Shown one piece after another: positions 44,690 to 57,192 of a stretch of 64,000 nt of DNA. Every line of letters begins with the position of its first letter. Within the stretch, counting starts at the first letter, position 1. Under the pieces are notes generated by a model. That model had not been told where the DNA came from. It was given only the letters and a program-made list of their open reading frames with translations, and searched no databases. A program made the position numbers and the translations under genes. Source of the DNA: Isoetes taiwanensis (taxonomy: Eukaryota; Streptophyta; Lycopodiopsida; Isoetales; Isoetaceae); NCBI GenBank assembly GCA_021234155.1, contig JAJEKV010000212.1, positions 248,001 through 312,000 of the forward strand, read 5' to 3'.

Positions 44690-46185
44690 AAGTACCCCCT
44701 CACAAATTTGTGCATAAGCGAACATACTGGCGATTGCCACATGAATGACCATCGGTTTGAAGGCGTTCTGGAAATTTTCACAACATCGAGGTTGTAAAGC
44801 TGAAATTATTGTGTCCAAGCAATTCCGGGGAACACGCACTCAAAGTTTGTTGTCATTGTGCCACAACAAAGCAAAATGCAATGAGCAAGCACTAACCTCT
44901 CAATATGTGCCTTACGCCATGCAAGCCCGAGCTATCAAAGTGATATATCCCCTGGTTTATATCTCAATGCGAGACAGCGTGGCTTACAATCGAAAAGCAG
45001 GTCGATTGATGTCCATCACAAGCGAGGCAAAAACATGTCTTGGCACTTATCCGATTCACATGTTTCCTTATTGTTTTGTAACTATTTGTGTCCTTGGACA
45101 ATGTCGAGTGAAAAAGAGGGTCAAAGAAATGAAAGGGATGGCTCATTCCTTGGAGAATCAAGTAGTATTCCATGTATGCGCAAACATATGCATATCATCC
45201 GGCACAATCGATGATCACAAATCGAATGAAAGTATCACCTTGAGAAGAGGAGGATCAATTGATCATTGAACCCTTTGCGTATCGGCTTCCAAAATTTTGA
45301 TGTCGGTGGAGCTAATCCACGGCGGTTTCAGTTCCACTTCGGCACCACTTCGGATGTGTATTTGGCTTTAGATAGTCGGGGGGGTTTGCGAAGCTCTATC
45401 ATCTCTAGTTCTAAACACACACGAGAACATTTGCTCACAATCCATTCAAATATTTTAAATTGAAAAAGTACAACACATATCATAGAAATTTTTTTACTTA
45501 TATTGACTTTCAAAGAGTTTTACAAGATTAGTTTATGAAAATACTTGTCGAGCATTTTCATGCGGATTCTTGTGACTCTTGAGAATCCCACATGTTCCAC
45601 ATTTGATGTTCCTTCACATAAAGGCACACTTTACGCGGCCCGAAGTCCCTCCGACCATGGTTTGAGTTGCTCCAAAAGGAAATTGGAATCCAACTTTGCC
45701 GGGAGCAAAACTATTTAGACATATCATTGTGTTAAATTTGGTTGGCGGAACCCTTATATATCTTTGTCATCTATCAACAATGTGTTTGTCACCTGGTATC
45801 TCCAAAATTTCTGGTACACTTTGGACAGATCCTTAAGGAAAATTGGCTTGTTAACCACTTTTAATTTTGTGTTGGTGCAGTCAACCTGATTCCAAATAAA
45901 AAGAAATCTGCCCTTATATTCATGCAGCAACTTTCTCGTCAACAAGTCAACATTACTCTACAAACATCGCAGGTGCAAGTGGAATTCTTCGGATGTTTGG
46001 TTCTCATCCCATTGAGTCCATCCACTAGCATTTGCATCCTCACGTGCTCAATGCAACAGCAACTATTGAAGTCCTTCAATTTCACAACAAACCAGGGTTT
46101 TAGCTTCTCAAAAGCTCGAAGACGAATCTTAATTTCTGGATGTTGGTCCAGAAACCTCTTGAACAATAGCATCTGCATGAAATGA
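44690..46185 (-). pseudogene. C48 protease gene, partial copy
   Basis: Minus-strand copy of 40,100-41,400 or so. The His block is visible as CFCLACDGHQSTCF (44,964-45,173), with the HHW of copy 1 changed to HQS and frames shifted. The region 45,945-46,180 has KIRLRAFEKLKPWFVVKLKD and encodes a segment that is less clear in copy 1. It stops at the CAC/GTG junction at 46,186. Confidence 0.5.
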
Positions 46186-46670
46186 ACACTAAACTGTTAG
46201 GATGTGTATACCACACCAAACCATGCACCAAACCATGCCCCACACTCATCATATTCACCAGAGCGAGCACCTTAGTGCTGTGTACATTACCACACACCAA
46301 ACCACACCCCACCACACACCATACCATTCACCACACACCATACACCAAATGGTGGAGTGTGGAGTGGTGGTGCTGAATATGAGCCAAATGCGGATGTAGG
46401 TGATGAAGTTGACAAAGAAACCCGGATCCTGGACAAGATGCAGACTGCTCAACGAGTCCAATACAACCTCAACTAACAAAAACCAAGAGGTTAACTGAAA
46501 TTCTCCTTGTTCTGGATTTAATGGGGTTTTAGGCAAGTTTTATGACTTGAAAGAGAGGATCCCTGCATGACCATCCAGAAATTGAACCATCAAAAGTTCG
46601 CAGTTTCCAGGCCTGGATTTCAGGAGTTCTTAGAATGGTGTTTTTCAAAATTTGAGATTTATCACATGAA
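46186..46670 (-). repeat. CAC-rich junction and inverted segment
   Basis: 46,186-46,370 is rich in CACACCA, turning into GGTGGAGTGTGG at its right end. 46,372-46,665 is the reverse complement of about 41,395-41,700 (and of 54,760-55,060), so part of the protease gene is inverted here. It marks a rearrangement point inside the TTAA element. Confidence 0.75.
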
Positions 46671-48297
46671 CTTGGTCAATGCAGGGCACACCAGCATAAA
46701 ATTGCAAGTACAGGAAGCTTGTGGAGATCTATATTGTGTCCAAAGAGTGAATTAGATGAGTTTCACAAGAAGGCGTGCATCCTTGGAAATTGTGGAGTGT
46801 GGAATCAAGAAGTTTTCAGACTGTCCCATGGAAGGAAGTGGCGTTAGGAAAATGAAATGGGAGTACATTGACTATGAAAAAGACAACGTCTCGAAGTTAC
46901 AGTAGAAGACCGACTCATCAAGACAATGAGACGAGAACCCAAGGAGCTCGGATAAACCGAAGAAGCGTCTAAAAAATCTTTCCTTGCATAATTTGGTACC
47001 AATGGCGGGCAAAAGCAGTTTAAGGAGCTTACGGAGAATCTCCCGCCGGATGCATGTCTCGGTAGTGGATTTTGCGAGAGAACTATACATTCAAGGAACA
47101 AGAGGAGGTGCGGTCGATCATTTGGGTCAATAACCCAGATTACCATTTTGGTTCAAATAACATATCGGTATGAGTCGATTGGCGGATGAGATTATCAAGG
47201 AAATACATTACTATGTATCGGATGATAGGGAACACGATACTTTGTTAGGTGCAACAACGCTTCATGAAGCACCACAAATATCGGAGCGAGAAAGGAAGGG
47301 TTCCAAACGGACATTATATGTTTTCGGATGGTGCAAACATATCAATTCAAGGCTTCTAGACCATTTTACTTTGTGGCTAGGTACACAAACGATTAATCGA
47401 TGTCTATATGATGTGGAATTTTTTGGTTCTAACCACGGGAAAGGTGAACACGATGGCAAAGTCTGGCGAGTTGAAGAGATGGTTAAGACAACTGCAATTA
47501 AAATCTGGTGACATAAAATTGGGTAATGCTCATGAAGTGGTAGAAGTTAGAAGAGATGTTTACTTGTGGAACATCCGAGTGGATGAACACATCTAAAACC
47601 GATAAGATGAAGAATATAAAAAGGTTCTTTTGGGAAGTCAAGGTGGAGGATATAGATAGAAAGAAAGCATGGGGTGCGAGAAAGGATTTTTGGACACTAG
47701 GCGGATCCATTGTGTACATGCATTCAATCCACGAATCTCCATTGCGGTTGCACACGAGGGAACTTTCATGCTGCGGACTCTTGCTTGGATGGCATGTGGG
47801 ACGTTTGTGTGAACAAGCACTACGTTGATGATTGGAAACTTCAAGTTATTGTACCATCCTCCAATGTTCATCTCGACATTGAGGGACCGTAAATCAGCCA
47901 GGTCCTTGTTCTCCTCCAATCCACGATGTTAGCGAGAGAGGCACTTAGAGTTGGTGATAATTTTTCTTTTGTCGTTGCTCAGAAAGGGAATGATGAGGGT
48001 TGAATTTTGGATTCGATGTGCACAAAACCAAAATGGATAGTGGAGAAAAGACTTCCAACTCAATGGAACATGGTACCTCGCCGGTGATAGTGTCATAGAA
48101 GGTATGTATTACAAGAAGGGCGCAAGATCAACCGTCGGCTATGATCTTTTTGCGATAAAGCGCCTTAGGCATAGTATTCACAACACGATCTGTGCAATCG
48201 GACTTCACATGCCACCAACTAAACGTCAAAGCAGGATTTGTATATAAATTTGGATCCTTTAGATGAGGAGAAAATTTTACAGAATTTACCCGAAGTT
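46671..48297 (+). pseudogene. SDGxxxQFK protein, copy 2, cut by CACTA
   Basis: Contains the central part missing from copy 1: a Cys-rich ACILGNCGVCG..KFSDCP block (about 46,770), SVVDFARE / YTFKEQEEVRSIIWVN in neighbouring frames (about 47,050-47,140), then YYVSDDREHD (47,210), a garbled DGxxxQFK, VEFFGSNHGKGEHDG (47,412), CVNKHYVDDWKLQVIVPS (47,808) and GDSVIEGMYYKKGARSTV. The order D(FAE), SDDxxHD, SDGxxxQFK fits the animal family recalled under copy 1. The last codons are separated by the CACTA element and resume at 53,043, with the stop at 53,069. Confidence 0.6.
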
Positions 48298-48960
48298 CAC
48301 TACAAGAGATGGGGTCAATTAGTGTCATTGATTGTGTCAATTTCTGGCCTAGAATTGCAACTCAAATTTTTTTAATAGCTGACGCTATCGGTGTCAAAGC
48401 CCGCTGACACAAATGCAGCAGCGAGAATGTCACCTATAATGTCAGCACGTTTGTCACCTATAGTGTAAGTCACCATGTCACATGTAATGCCACACATAGT
48501 GTCACATGTAAAGTCACATATAGTGGCACCTATAAAGTCAAGTATAGCGTAAAATATTTCGTCAACTAGTACGTCACCAATAACATCAACTGCGATGTCA
48601 CCAGTAATGTCAGTGGTAGGGTCAACTATAGAATCACATATAGCATCATCTATAGTTTCACATGTAACCTCATGTGTAAGGTCACTGGTAACAGCATTGG
48701 TAATGTTAGCCACCCAAAATGTCGTAAATAATGCCATCTATTTCCTGAATATCAATGTCATCTATTTTGCCAGTATCAATGTCATTTATTGATCCACTGT
48801 TATGGGCATTTCTTGATCAGACTGTAATAGTAGATTGTCCCATATAGTGGCACTACTTATGTCACTCAAGTTTAATATCACATAGTGTCACTTATATCAT
48901 AGGATGTTGTGTCACTTGTAAGACATCTAATCAATTGTATTACATAAAATAGCAATTCCA
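48298..48960 (+). repeat. CACTA left end with subterminal repeats
   Basis: About 25 TGTCA / GTCAC motifs, often as GTCACCTATAGTGTCA-like pairs at 10-15 bp spacing (48,420-48,720). Such subterminal arrays are typical of CACTA elements and are thought to bind the transposition proteins. Confidence 0.85.
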
Positions 48961-51899
48961 CTTATTTCAATACAAATAATGAATTCATAAAGCTATTACA
49001 TAATATACATTAAAAATCTCCAAGAAAATAGCCAATATATTAAAACATCGTCTTATAAATCAACTACAAAATTGGAACAAATAGTAAACAATACAATTGA
49101 AGTCAATATTCTCAAATTTTCTAAATTATTCAAGTACTGAAGATTCTGGCTCCCCTTGCTTAATATGTTGGAGCATGCACAATCTTGTTCACATGTACTT
49201 GCTGGCGCTTGCAGAAAGCATGATGTTCCATGATGAAGAACCTAGGCTCCATAAGGCACGGCAAATGAGCGAAGTGATTGTGATTTTAATAAACGCAAAC
49301 CTGCATGATAAATAACACTTGTCGCTTCTATGCTTCCACCATAAGATAATACTTGAGCTCTTGATACAATTCAACTTAGTTATAATTACATGGAGCTGGC
49401 ATGCTTTCTACTGAGGCCTTGCATGAAGCATTGCAGAAGAATATCTCCTCATAAAATGCATTTTCTCCATCAATGCAATTATTGCTATCGTTCTCGAGTA
49501 AAAAAATGCCAAGATACACTCAAAAGAGCTAGGCTGGAACATCATGCAGATCTGGCACCTGCTAAAAGACAATCATCTTGTGTCCTCTGAAGATCGTTAT
49601 GGTTATGAAAATGATTCGTTAGTCTGATATGGTACTTACATCGTATTTCTATAATACATTGTATTCCTATAATGCAGAAATTGGCAAGCACAACAACAAT
49701 CATGATGGCCAAACCTGCAAATATGATTAGTGCTATATAATCTTGGGCTGACAATAACTAGAAGTTGTTGCATGAAATTTGATGGCTCTTGAGCATCTAC
49801 TAATATATAATTTATAATTTGTTCAACTCTATAGAATACTAGCTCAGCTCGTTTTTTTTGAATCTAAATCTGCCAAGTTCTGTCAGGTTTGCTGTCTGCA
49901 TATCCAATTCGTCTGCATCTAATCAACCCTTCTTTGCACCTACATTTTCTTCCTAAAATGATCTAAGAAATATGAATGCTATTTGTTACCTGAATTATCC
50001 GTAAAAACAGAGATTTGCAGCCGCCTAGATCTGTGAAGAATAGAGCAAACCTAGAAGGGAAAATCTGGTCTGTACTGCAAAGAATCATCTGTAGAAGGCA
50101 AGCAAACTGCTAAGTATCCCAGATCAAATCCAGCATACCAATCGTGGCATCAAGCCTTTGAAACTATCATCTGGAATCTCTTACAGCAGTTCGACCAACA
50201 GGTAGTAGCCGCGCGAACTTTGCTGTGGTCGCTTGCCCTAACGTTCCAGTTTTTGCCCTATCAAAACTAAGAGAAAGAATCGGCCTCACAATAAAACAAA
50301 AAAATTTGTGAACAAATTTAAAAGCATAAACAATGGCAATGAGCATTTGTGTAAATTAATAATAATCTATGAGAAATTTATGCCGCCGCGAACATTTTTT
50401 AAGTTCCAAATCCAAATGGACTCTATCGCTCCAAAACATTGGAGAAGCACCAATGTCGGTTACCGATTTTTTTTTTTTTAATTGTATACAGGCAAATGCA
50501 ATTGGCTCCAGAGCCTGGTAGCTCTAGATAAGTTGCAACAGAGAAAAACTAATAAATATTTCAAACCTTTCTTATGCCTCAAGCAACCAACCATTAGATT
50601 TGTCATATCCTTGGCTTAATGTCACTAAGATAAAATGTGAATTCAACTTCTAAGCGTTGTGTCTTTCTTCAAAAATCTTGTAATGAGGATTCAAAAGTGG
50701 GAATGCATTGTCTAACTTGCTCTTGCAGGATGCTATTGGGAATGCAGGCTCACTTTTGAACACAATAATATTGAACCAATAATTTGTATAATTTGTTTGT
50801 ACAAACACATCCTAAGAGATCCCTCTCTTGTTCATCCAAGAGGATCATCATTTTCTTCTAGTTATGTTGAAGATGCCAGTCTTCTTATGAGGAGAATTGG
50901 TCTCAAAAGTAGTTGTGCCAATTTTTTCTAATGCAATTCTAAAGGAATAAAAACTGAAGTAATTTGTTGATTTGAACAGTTTAATTCTGGTGCTTCGCCC
51001 CTTTACCTCATCATCTGCTTTTCCTTTAGCATTTGTGGCTTCATCAATATTGACTTCATTTAAAATATTCATGTCTACTTTACTTGGAAGGCAATTTGTG
51101 TCTTGGAACCATGTTTATAGGTGCATACTAACACCCCATATTTGCAATGCAGCAACCTTAGTTTGCCGCCATGTTTGCTATTGCGACTCAAGCCTAAAAA
51201 TTCCAATGCTAGGAGGAAAATATGTTTGGAATATCTCCAGTAAGCCCACAGTTAGGAAGGTAATGTGAGTGCTAGGATGGTTTCAATTGCGAAATGCACG
51301 GTAAATCTCCATTCCCTTATACAAAAAAGATTAGATGCAAAAAAAGCAAAGTTTAGGTAATTAAATCCATTTTATGAGGCTGAGACTATAACTTACCTAA
51401 TAAATCCTCTTCGTTGTAGTGCCAAATCCCCGAATCCAATTAAGACGGCCATAGCTAGACGCAATGTAGTGTAGCAGACATTAATATAGTAGACTCCAAA
51501 TGCAAATTCAAACTCCTGAAGCCAAATTAATTTCCAAATTTTGTTGCGCATAAGTTAGAGCAAAGTAGAAGGGCAAGAGAACAAAACAAATACAGAGCAG
51601 CCGCATTTCTTGCATCCCGCTATGGGAGATGAGGAAGAGAAGGGGAAGGTCTACCATGGCCACGAAATATGCATTAGCAAGACTGCCAAGCTCTTGTAGC
51701 ATGAAGCGGATTAAGCATTATCTCAATCTCGCGAAGGAGAATGGCAATATATGGAACTTAGATCACTGCCCGGAGGCCAAAGAAATGTTCATGTGGATGG
51801 ATGGTCACGAGATTTATTTAGACATAGCTCCTAATAATACCATCATCCATTTTAAAGCTTTGGCTGGAATAACTTAATCAATTTCTTCCCTTGCACTCT
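48961..51899. other. CACTA interior, no recognised transposase
   Basis: AT-rich with scattered frames of 60-80 codons. Two are mildly interesting: minus 51,072-50,848 (NILNEVNIDEATNAKGKADD ...) and plus 51,629-51,877 (RIKHYLNLAKENGNIWNLDH ...). I recognise neither. They could be captured host exons or chance. Confidence 0.45.
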
Positions 51900-52449
51900 C
51901 ATTAGGGATTTTTTGAGATCATAAAAGGGCCTTCTAAGAATTGCTGATTAAGCTACATGAACTACCAATCAGAAAACAGAACTGGTAATCCAGTCAGCAA
52001 AACAGTTATAACTAACTCACTGGATCACATTTTCTAGCATAAGTGTTGATAGAAAAGTCCAAATGAGCTCTTGTTTGGTGCAATAGATAGATCTCATTGA
52101 GATCTTTCCAACCTTGAGTGGTTTGCATATCTTTTAGCCCCCTAGGATAGTAAAAAATGGTAAAAATCATATTTTTTGGAGTTTTGACAATCATAAGTGG
52201 TTAAAATATATGTGAAGCATCTAAGGTTAGAAACATCTCAATGAGATCTATCTATTGCACTAAACGAGAGCTCATTTGGACTTTCCTATCAACAGTTATG
52301 CTAGAAAATGTGATCCAGTAAGTTAGTTATAACAGCTTTACTGACTGGACCCGTCAGGCTCTGATTTCTGATTGGTAGTTCATTTATCTTCATTTGGCTT
52401 AGTTGGCATGTTTTGAAGGCCCTTTTTTAATCTAAAAAAAACCCTAATG
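51900..52449. repeat. 550-bp foldback (long inverted repeat)
   Basis: Arms of about 210-220 bp (51,900-52,115 and 52,222-52,449) pair with roughly 85-90% identity by eye, around a loop of about 105 bp. Shared blocks: CATTAGGG at the tips, GAACTACCAATCAGAAA, GGATCACATTTTCTAGCATA, GCAATAGATAGATCTCATTG. No clear target duplication was seen. Confidence 0.85.
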
Positions 52450-52589
52450 TGTATCGCTTTCTTCTCAGCAAATCAGAAACACAAAGGCAAGATCAAGTAA
52501 CATCCCTTGTGATGTTAATACCTACTATGGATGGCATAAAGTGATAAAGGAGTTGTCAAAAATGGTGCATCCTCAGTCAAATGTATAAT

Positions 52590-53042
52590 ATTAACACTCA
52601 TAGTATCACTACATGAACTTGACACAAAGTTTGACACAATTGATGGGACAACATTTGACAATATTGGTGATATTAATAGCAACGTTTATTGTAGCATATA
52701 CTATGGCCACACAAACATTGACAATGTTTGTGACACTAAAGGTGCTATTATATTTGATGCTATTAACAACATCTATAATGTCACTAGAGAGCACTAACAC
52801 TAATGCTGATATTATATATGCCACAACTGGTAACGCTATAACCGATGCTAATAGCAACACATATAGTGTCATTACAAATTAATGACAATGTCGATGACAC
52901 AAAAAGTGAGGATATAGGTGGCACAAATTGTGGCACCTATAGCATCACCTATGGATAAATGTCACCAATAATGTCATAGTGTATACTTTCCAATATTTTG
53001 GTGACATTTTGATGACATAAATTGACCCATTCTCTTGTAGTG
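52590..53042 (-). repeat. CACTA right end with subterminal repeats
   Basis: Many TGACA and GACAAT motifs in complementary orientation to the left end, finishing ATTGACCCATTCTCTTGTAG plus TG. Long frames here (52,609-52,882) are by-products of the repeat. Confidence 0.85.
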
Positions 53043-53489
53043 GTTCTTTCTGATGATGATGAAATGTAAAACCATTCTGTAGTTTTCAGAACTCATGTGA
53101 AGTCTTGTGCTTCAGCTGTGAAAATGAGTTTGTCTTGATTTCTTTTGAAGATTTGAATTCTTCTGAAACACTTGATTCCTTTGTTTGTGAGATGAATTGA
53201 ATATGAATTTTCATTGAAATGAATCGAGGTTACAATAACAATTATGTACATAAGAAAGATATACAGTGATTTAAGTACGAGGTGACTCATGCACCTACAG
53301 ACTTCCCAATACATATGTTCCTCTCAGTTCTAGCTTTTGTTGCTTCTAATCTTAAAACTTCAAGCATGAACACTCTAATATCAACTAGATCACGGTGCGA
53401 AATGTCCACAACTGCAGTTAACCACACTTTGTCAATAATGAGTTTGGTTTGTCTGCTTTACATTTAAGATTGACTTACTAGATCGGGGC

Positions 53490-56400
53490 AACAATATATT
53501 CACTCCTTTTAAGTACCCCCTCACAAATTTGTCCATAAACGAACATACGGCGATTGCCACATGAATGACCATCGGTTTGAAGAGGCGTTACGGAAATTTT
53601 CACAACATCGAGGTTGTAAAGCTGAAATTATTGTGTCCAAGCAATTCCGGGAACACGCACTCAAAGTTTGTTGTCATTGTGCCACAACAAACAAAATGCA
53701 ATGAGCAAGCACTAACCTCTCAATATGTCTACTTACGCCATGCAAGCCGGAGCTATCAAAGTGATATATCCACGGGTTTATATCTAAATGCGAGACACGC
53801 GTGGGTTTACAATCGAAAACAGGTCCGATTGATGTCCATCACAAGCGAGGCAAAAACATGTAATCGGCACTTATCTAGATTCACATGTTTCCTTATTGTT
53901 TTGTAACTATTTGTGTCCTTGGACAATGTCGAGTGAAAAAGAGGGTCAAAGAAATGAAAGGGATGGCTCATTCCTTGGAGAATCAAGTAGTATTCCATGT
54001 ATCACGCAAACATATGCATATCATCCGGCACAATCGATGATCACAAATCGAGATGAAAGTATCACCTTGAGAAGAGGAGGATCAATTGATCATTGAACCA
54101 CTGCGTGTATCGGCTTCCAAAATTTTGATGTCGGTGGAGCTAATCACGGCGGTTTTGGTTCCACTCGGCACCACTTCGGATGTGTATTTGGCTTTTAGAT
54201 AGTCGGGGACCGGAAGCTCTATCATCTCTAGTTCTAAACACACACGAGAACATTTGCTCACAATCCATTTAAATATTTTAAATTGAAAAAGTACAACACA
54301 TATCATAGAATTTTTTTTTTACTTATATTGACTTTCAAAGAGTTTTACAAGATTCATTTATGAAAATACTTGTCGAGCATTTTCATGCGATTCTTGCCGA
54401 CTCTTGAGAATCCCACATGTTCCACATTTGATGTTCCTTCACATAAGGCACACTACGCAGCCGAAGTCCCTCAAGCCATGGTTTGAGTTGCTCCAAAAGG
54501 AAATTGGAATCCAACACCTCGGGAGCAAAACTATTTGGACATATCATTGTGTTCTATTTGGTTGGCGAGAACCCTTATATCTCTTGTCATCTATCAACAA
54601 TGTGTTTGTCACCTGGTATCTCCAAAATTTCTGGTACACTTTGGACAGATCTTGGTGCGATCATCATCGATTCCAAATAAAAGAAATCGCCCTTATATTC
54701 TGCAAACAACTTTCTCGTCCAACAAGTCAACATTACTCTTAGCCATCTTTGGACCACAATGCAATCTCAAATTTTGAAAAACACCATTCTAAGAACTCCT
54801 GAAATCCAGGCACGGAAGCTGCGAACTTTTGATGGTTCAATTTACGGATGGTCACTGCTCTACCGATCACGGGGATCCTCTCTTTCAAGTCATAAAACTT
54901 GCCTAAAACCCCATTAAAATCCGAACAAGGAGAATTTCAGTTAACCTCTTGGTTTTGTTGGTTGAGGTTGTATTGGACTCGTTGGAGCGATCCGCATCTT
55001 GTCCGGGATCCGGGTTTCTTTGTCAACTTCATCACCTACATCCGCATTTGGCTCATATTCGGCACCAAAACTTTTTTTTCCGGTGAAGGACCCCGTCTGG
55101 AATGAATCTCAAAGGGAATTAATTTTCCCCCTAAATCGGATGCACTAGGAATCTCTTCGTGATGGCTTCCGATTAGGTAGCATTTATCTACGCAACATAA
55201 TTGAAATGAGGAAGACTACTGAGAAAAATACAAAAATAAATCATGTATGTGGCATCGGTACTTACTTGATCTGATCGCATTGATTGACTATCAAATTTCG
55301 TTTTGGAGTCTCCACGTCGTCGGTGGGATTGACTTAGGAGTATCAAATGGGGTGAATTCTAGGTACAACGGGAGGTATCTTGCGGTTTCATAACTGGGAT
55401 CGAGGCGTGGATAACTGTTGGATATCCTTAGTCTCAAATTTACGCAATTCTGCAAACACTAAGTCATGGACCACGTGACAACATCGATAAACATTAGTTA
55501 AGGCACTTGTTTGCGGCGAATGTATATTGTTTGCAGTGAACAATATCAAGCCTGGTGAGTTGACAACCATTCAAGAGGGTCACGCGACCGGGCTTTTACT
55601 CTCTTTTCGATGTTCTGTTTATATATATCTAAAGTGCCCCTAAAATGAGCGAGCCATCTCATCCCGGGGGCACTTTAGATACAATAAATAGGACAAGCAA
55701 AAGAGACTAAGCCGACAGGGATGGAAGAGACTAAGCCAGGATGAAGGGGCACTTTAGATACAATAAGCGGGACAAGCAAAAGAGACTAAGCCGGCCCGAG
55801 GATGGAAGAGACTAAGCCGGGATGAAAGAGACACGAGTACAAGCATCGAAACTTCCCAAACCTTGCTTTCACCCTTTTTGGACTTACTTGTGTCTATTGG
55901 TTCTTGTGGTACCACTCGAACACCAAAAGTCAAAAGCCATGTCTCAGTCATAATGTGGCCTGGCGGGGGGCTGCAGGAGGTTCTAGAGTGTCGCAAAACA
56001 AATTCCAAATCAATAGAGTCTTTAGGCGAGGGTTAGAGATGATAATATTTACCTCAAATGGTGTGATAGACATGGAATGTGATCTGGTGGATCGTACGCT
56101 CGCTAGCAATAACCGGCAACATTTTACCCTCCCATTTCGGATAACGTCCACAAAATGGACAACCTTCATTACCCTCTTCTTACGCCTCGGGAAGCATTGG
56201 AAGTGCACGGGGATCTAAAGGAGTGTCATGACCACTACGCCGAGAAAAAATCTCAAATCTTTGCATTCGATGTAGCAGCTCCAAAGATGAAGTCTTCACA
56301 TGCCTTTAGCTCAATTTCAGTTTCTGTTAATTCCTTATTTAATTGTTTCAGCCCGGGCAACTTTGTACCATTTAGCTCTTCATCCTTTAGTTAAACACAA

Positions 56401-56760
56401 CCCGAACACCCTCTCGCTACTTTCGGATTTCTTTGTCATGATTGATTGCCATCTGTGCAAATCAGCTCTAATTTCTGATGCTTTATGCTCCATCAACTCA
56501 ATCTTTCTTTTGATATCATTTTTCCTATCCTCGTTTGCTTGCAATCGTTGCTTGCATCTATCAAACCTAGCTGATGTTGCAACCATTCCTTCACAAGTCT
56601 GCCATAGTCTGCAAAACAAAACACTACGTATATGTCAGCCTCCTAACATAGTAAGCCCCGTCTTCGATGGAAAACCACAATCACACACCACACAACACAA
56701 GGTAGTCTCTACACACCACCACATACCACACACCACACAACATCGCATTTTGATAATTAC
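53490..56760 (-). pseudogene. C48 protease gene, copy 3
   Basis: Minus strand, parallel to 40,100-43,310. The 5' part is clearest here: 56,619-56,380 encodes GMVATSARFDRCKQRLQANE, then DRKNDIKRKIELMEHKASEI, a coiled coil. The catalytic exon (53,998-53,807) begins MEYYLILQGMSHPFHFFDPL, but the His block is frameshifted (VMDINRTC), so this copy is dead as read. Confidence 0.55.
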
Positions 56761-56776
56761 ACACCACACACAACAC

Positions 56777-57192
56777 TGTGGTGGTGGTGGTGGTGTGTGG
56801 TGGTGGTGGTGGTGGTGGTGGTGGTGGTGCGTGGTGGTGGTGGTGGTGGTGTGTGGGGGTGGTGGTGAGGTGTGGTGGTGGGGTTTGGTGGTGGTGGTGG
56901 TGGGGTGTGTGGTGGTGGTGGAGTGTGGTGGTGGTGGAGTGTGGTGTGGGACATGGTGGAGTGTGGTGATGGGGTGTGGTGGTGGGGTGTGGTGTGGTGG
57001 TGGTGGAGTGTGGGGTGTGGTGGTGGGGTGTGGTGTGGTTGTGGTGGAGTGTGGTGGTGGTGGATTGTGGTGTGGGACATGGTGGAGTCGGTGGTGTGTG
57101 GTGGTGGTGGAGGAGTGTGGTGGTGGTGGTGGAGTGTGGTGATGGTGGAGGTGTGTGTGGTGGTGGTGGTGGAGTGTGGTGGTGGTGTGTGG
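56777..57192 (+). repeat. (GTG)n-rich array, copy 2
   Basis: Same architecture as copy 1, about 415 bp, interrupted at its end by the hAT element. It resumes at 58,917-59,000. GTGTGTGG at 57,185-57,192 is the left target duplication of the hAT element. Confidence 0.85.

Larger units (their letters stand above)
48298..53042. mobile_element. CACTA (En/Spm) element, probably non-autonomous
   Basis: 4,745 bp with termini CACTACAAGAGATGGGGTCA and the complement of CACTACAAGAGAATGGGTCA; similarity continues through AATT.ATGTCAT. Flanked by GTT at 48,295-48,297 and 53,043-53,045. The empty site is visible in copies 1 and 3 as CCGAAGTTCTTTCTG. The inside has no frame with recognisable TNPD/Transposase_21 motifs. 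Small frames (50,848-51,072 minus, 51,629-51,877 plus) are of unknown nature. A 550-bp foldback sits near the right end. Confidence 0.92.

Noticed and set aside
52609-52882. Hydrophobic proteins on both strands, membrane-like
   Set aside because: They translate the TGACA/GACAAT subterminal repeats of the CACTA element; the mirror frames on the two strands show a repeat origin.
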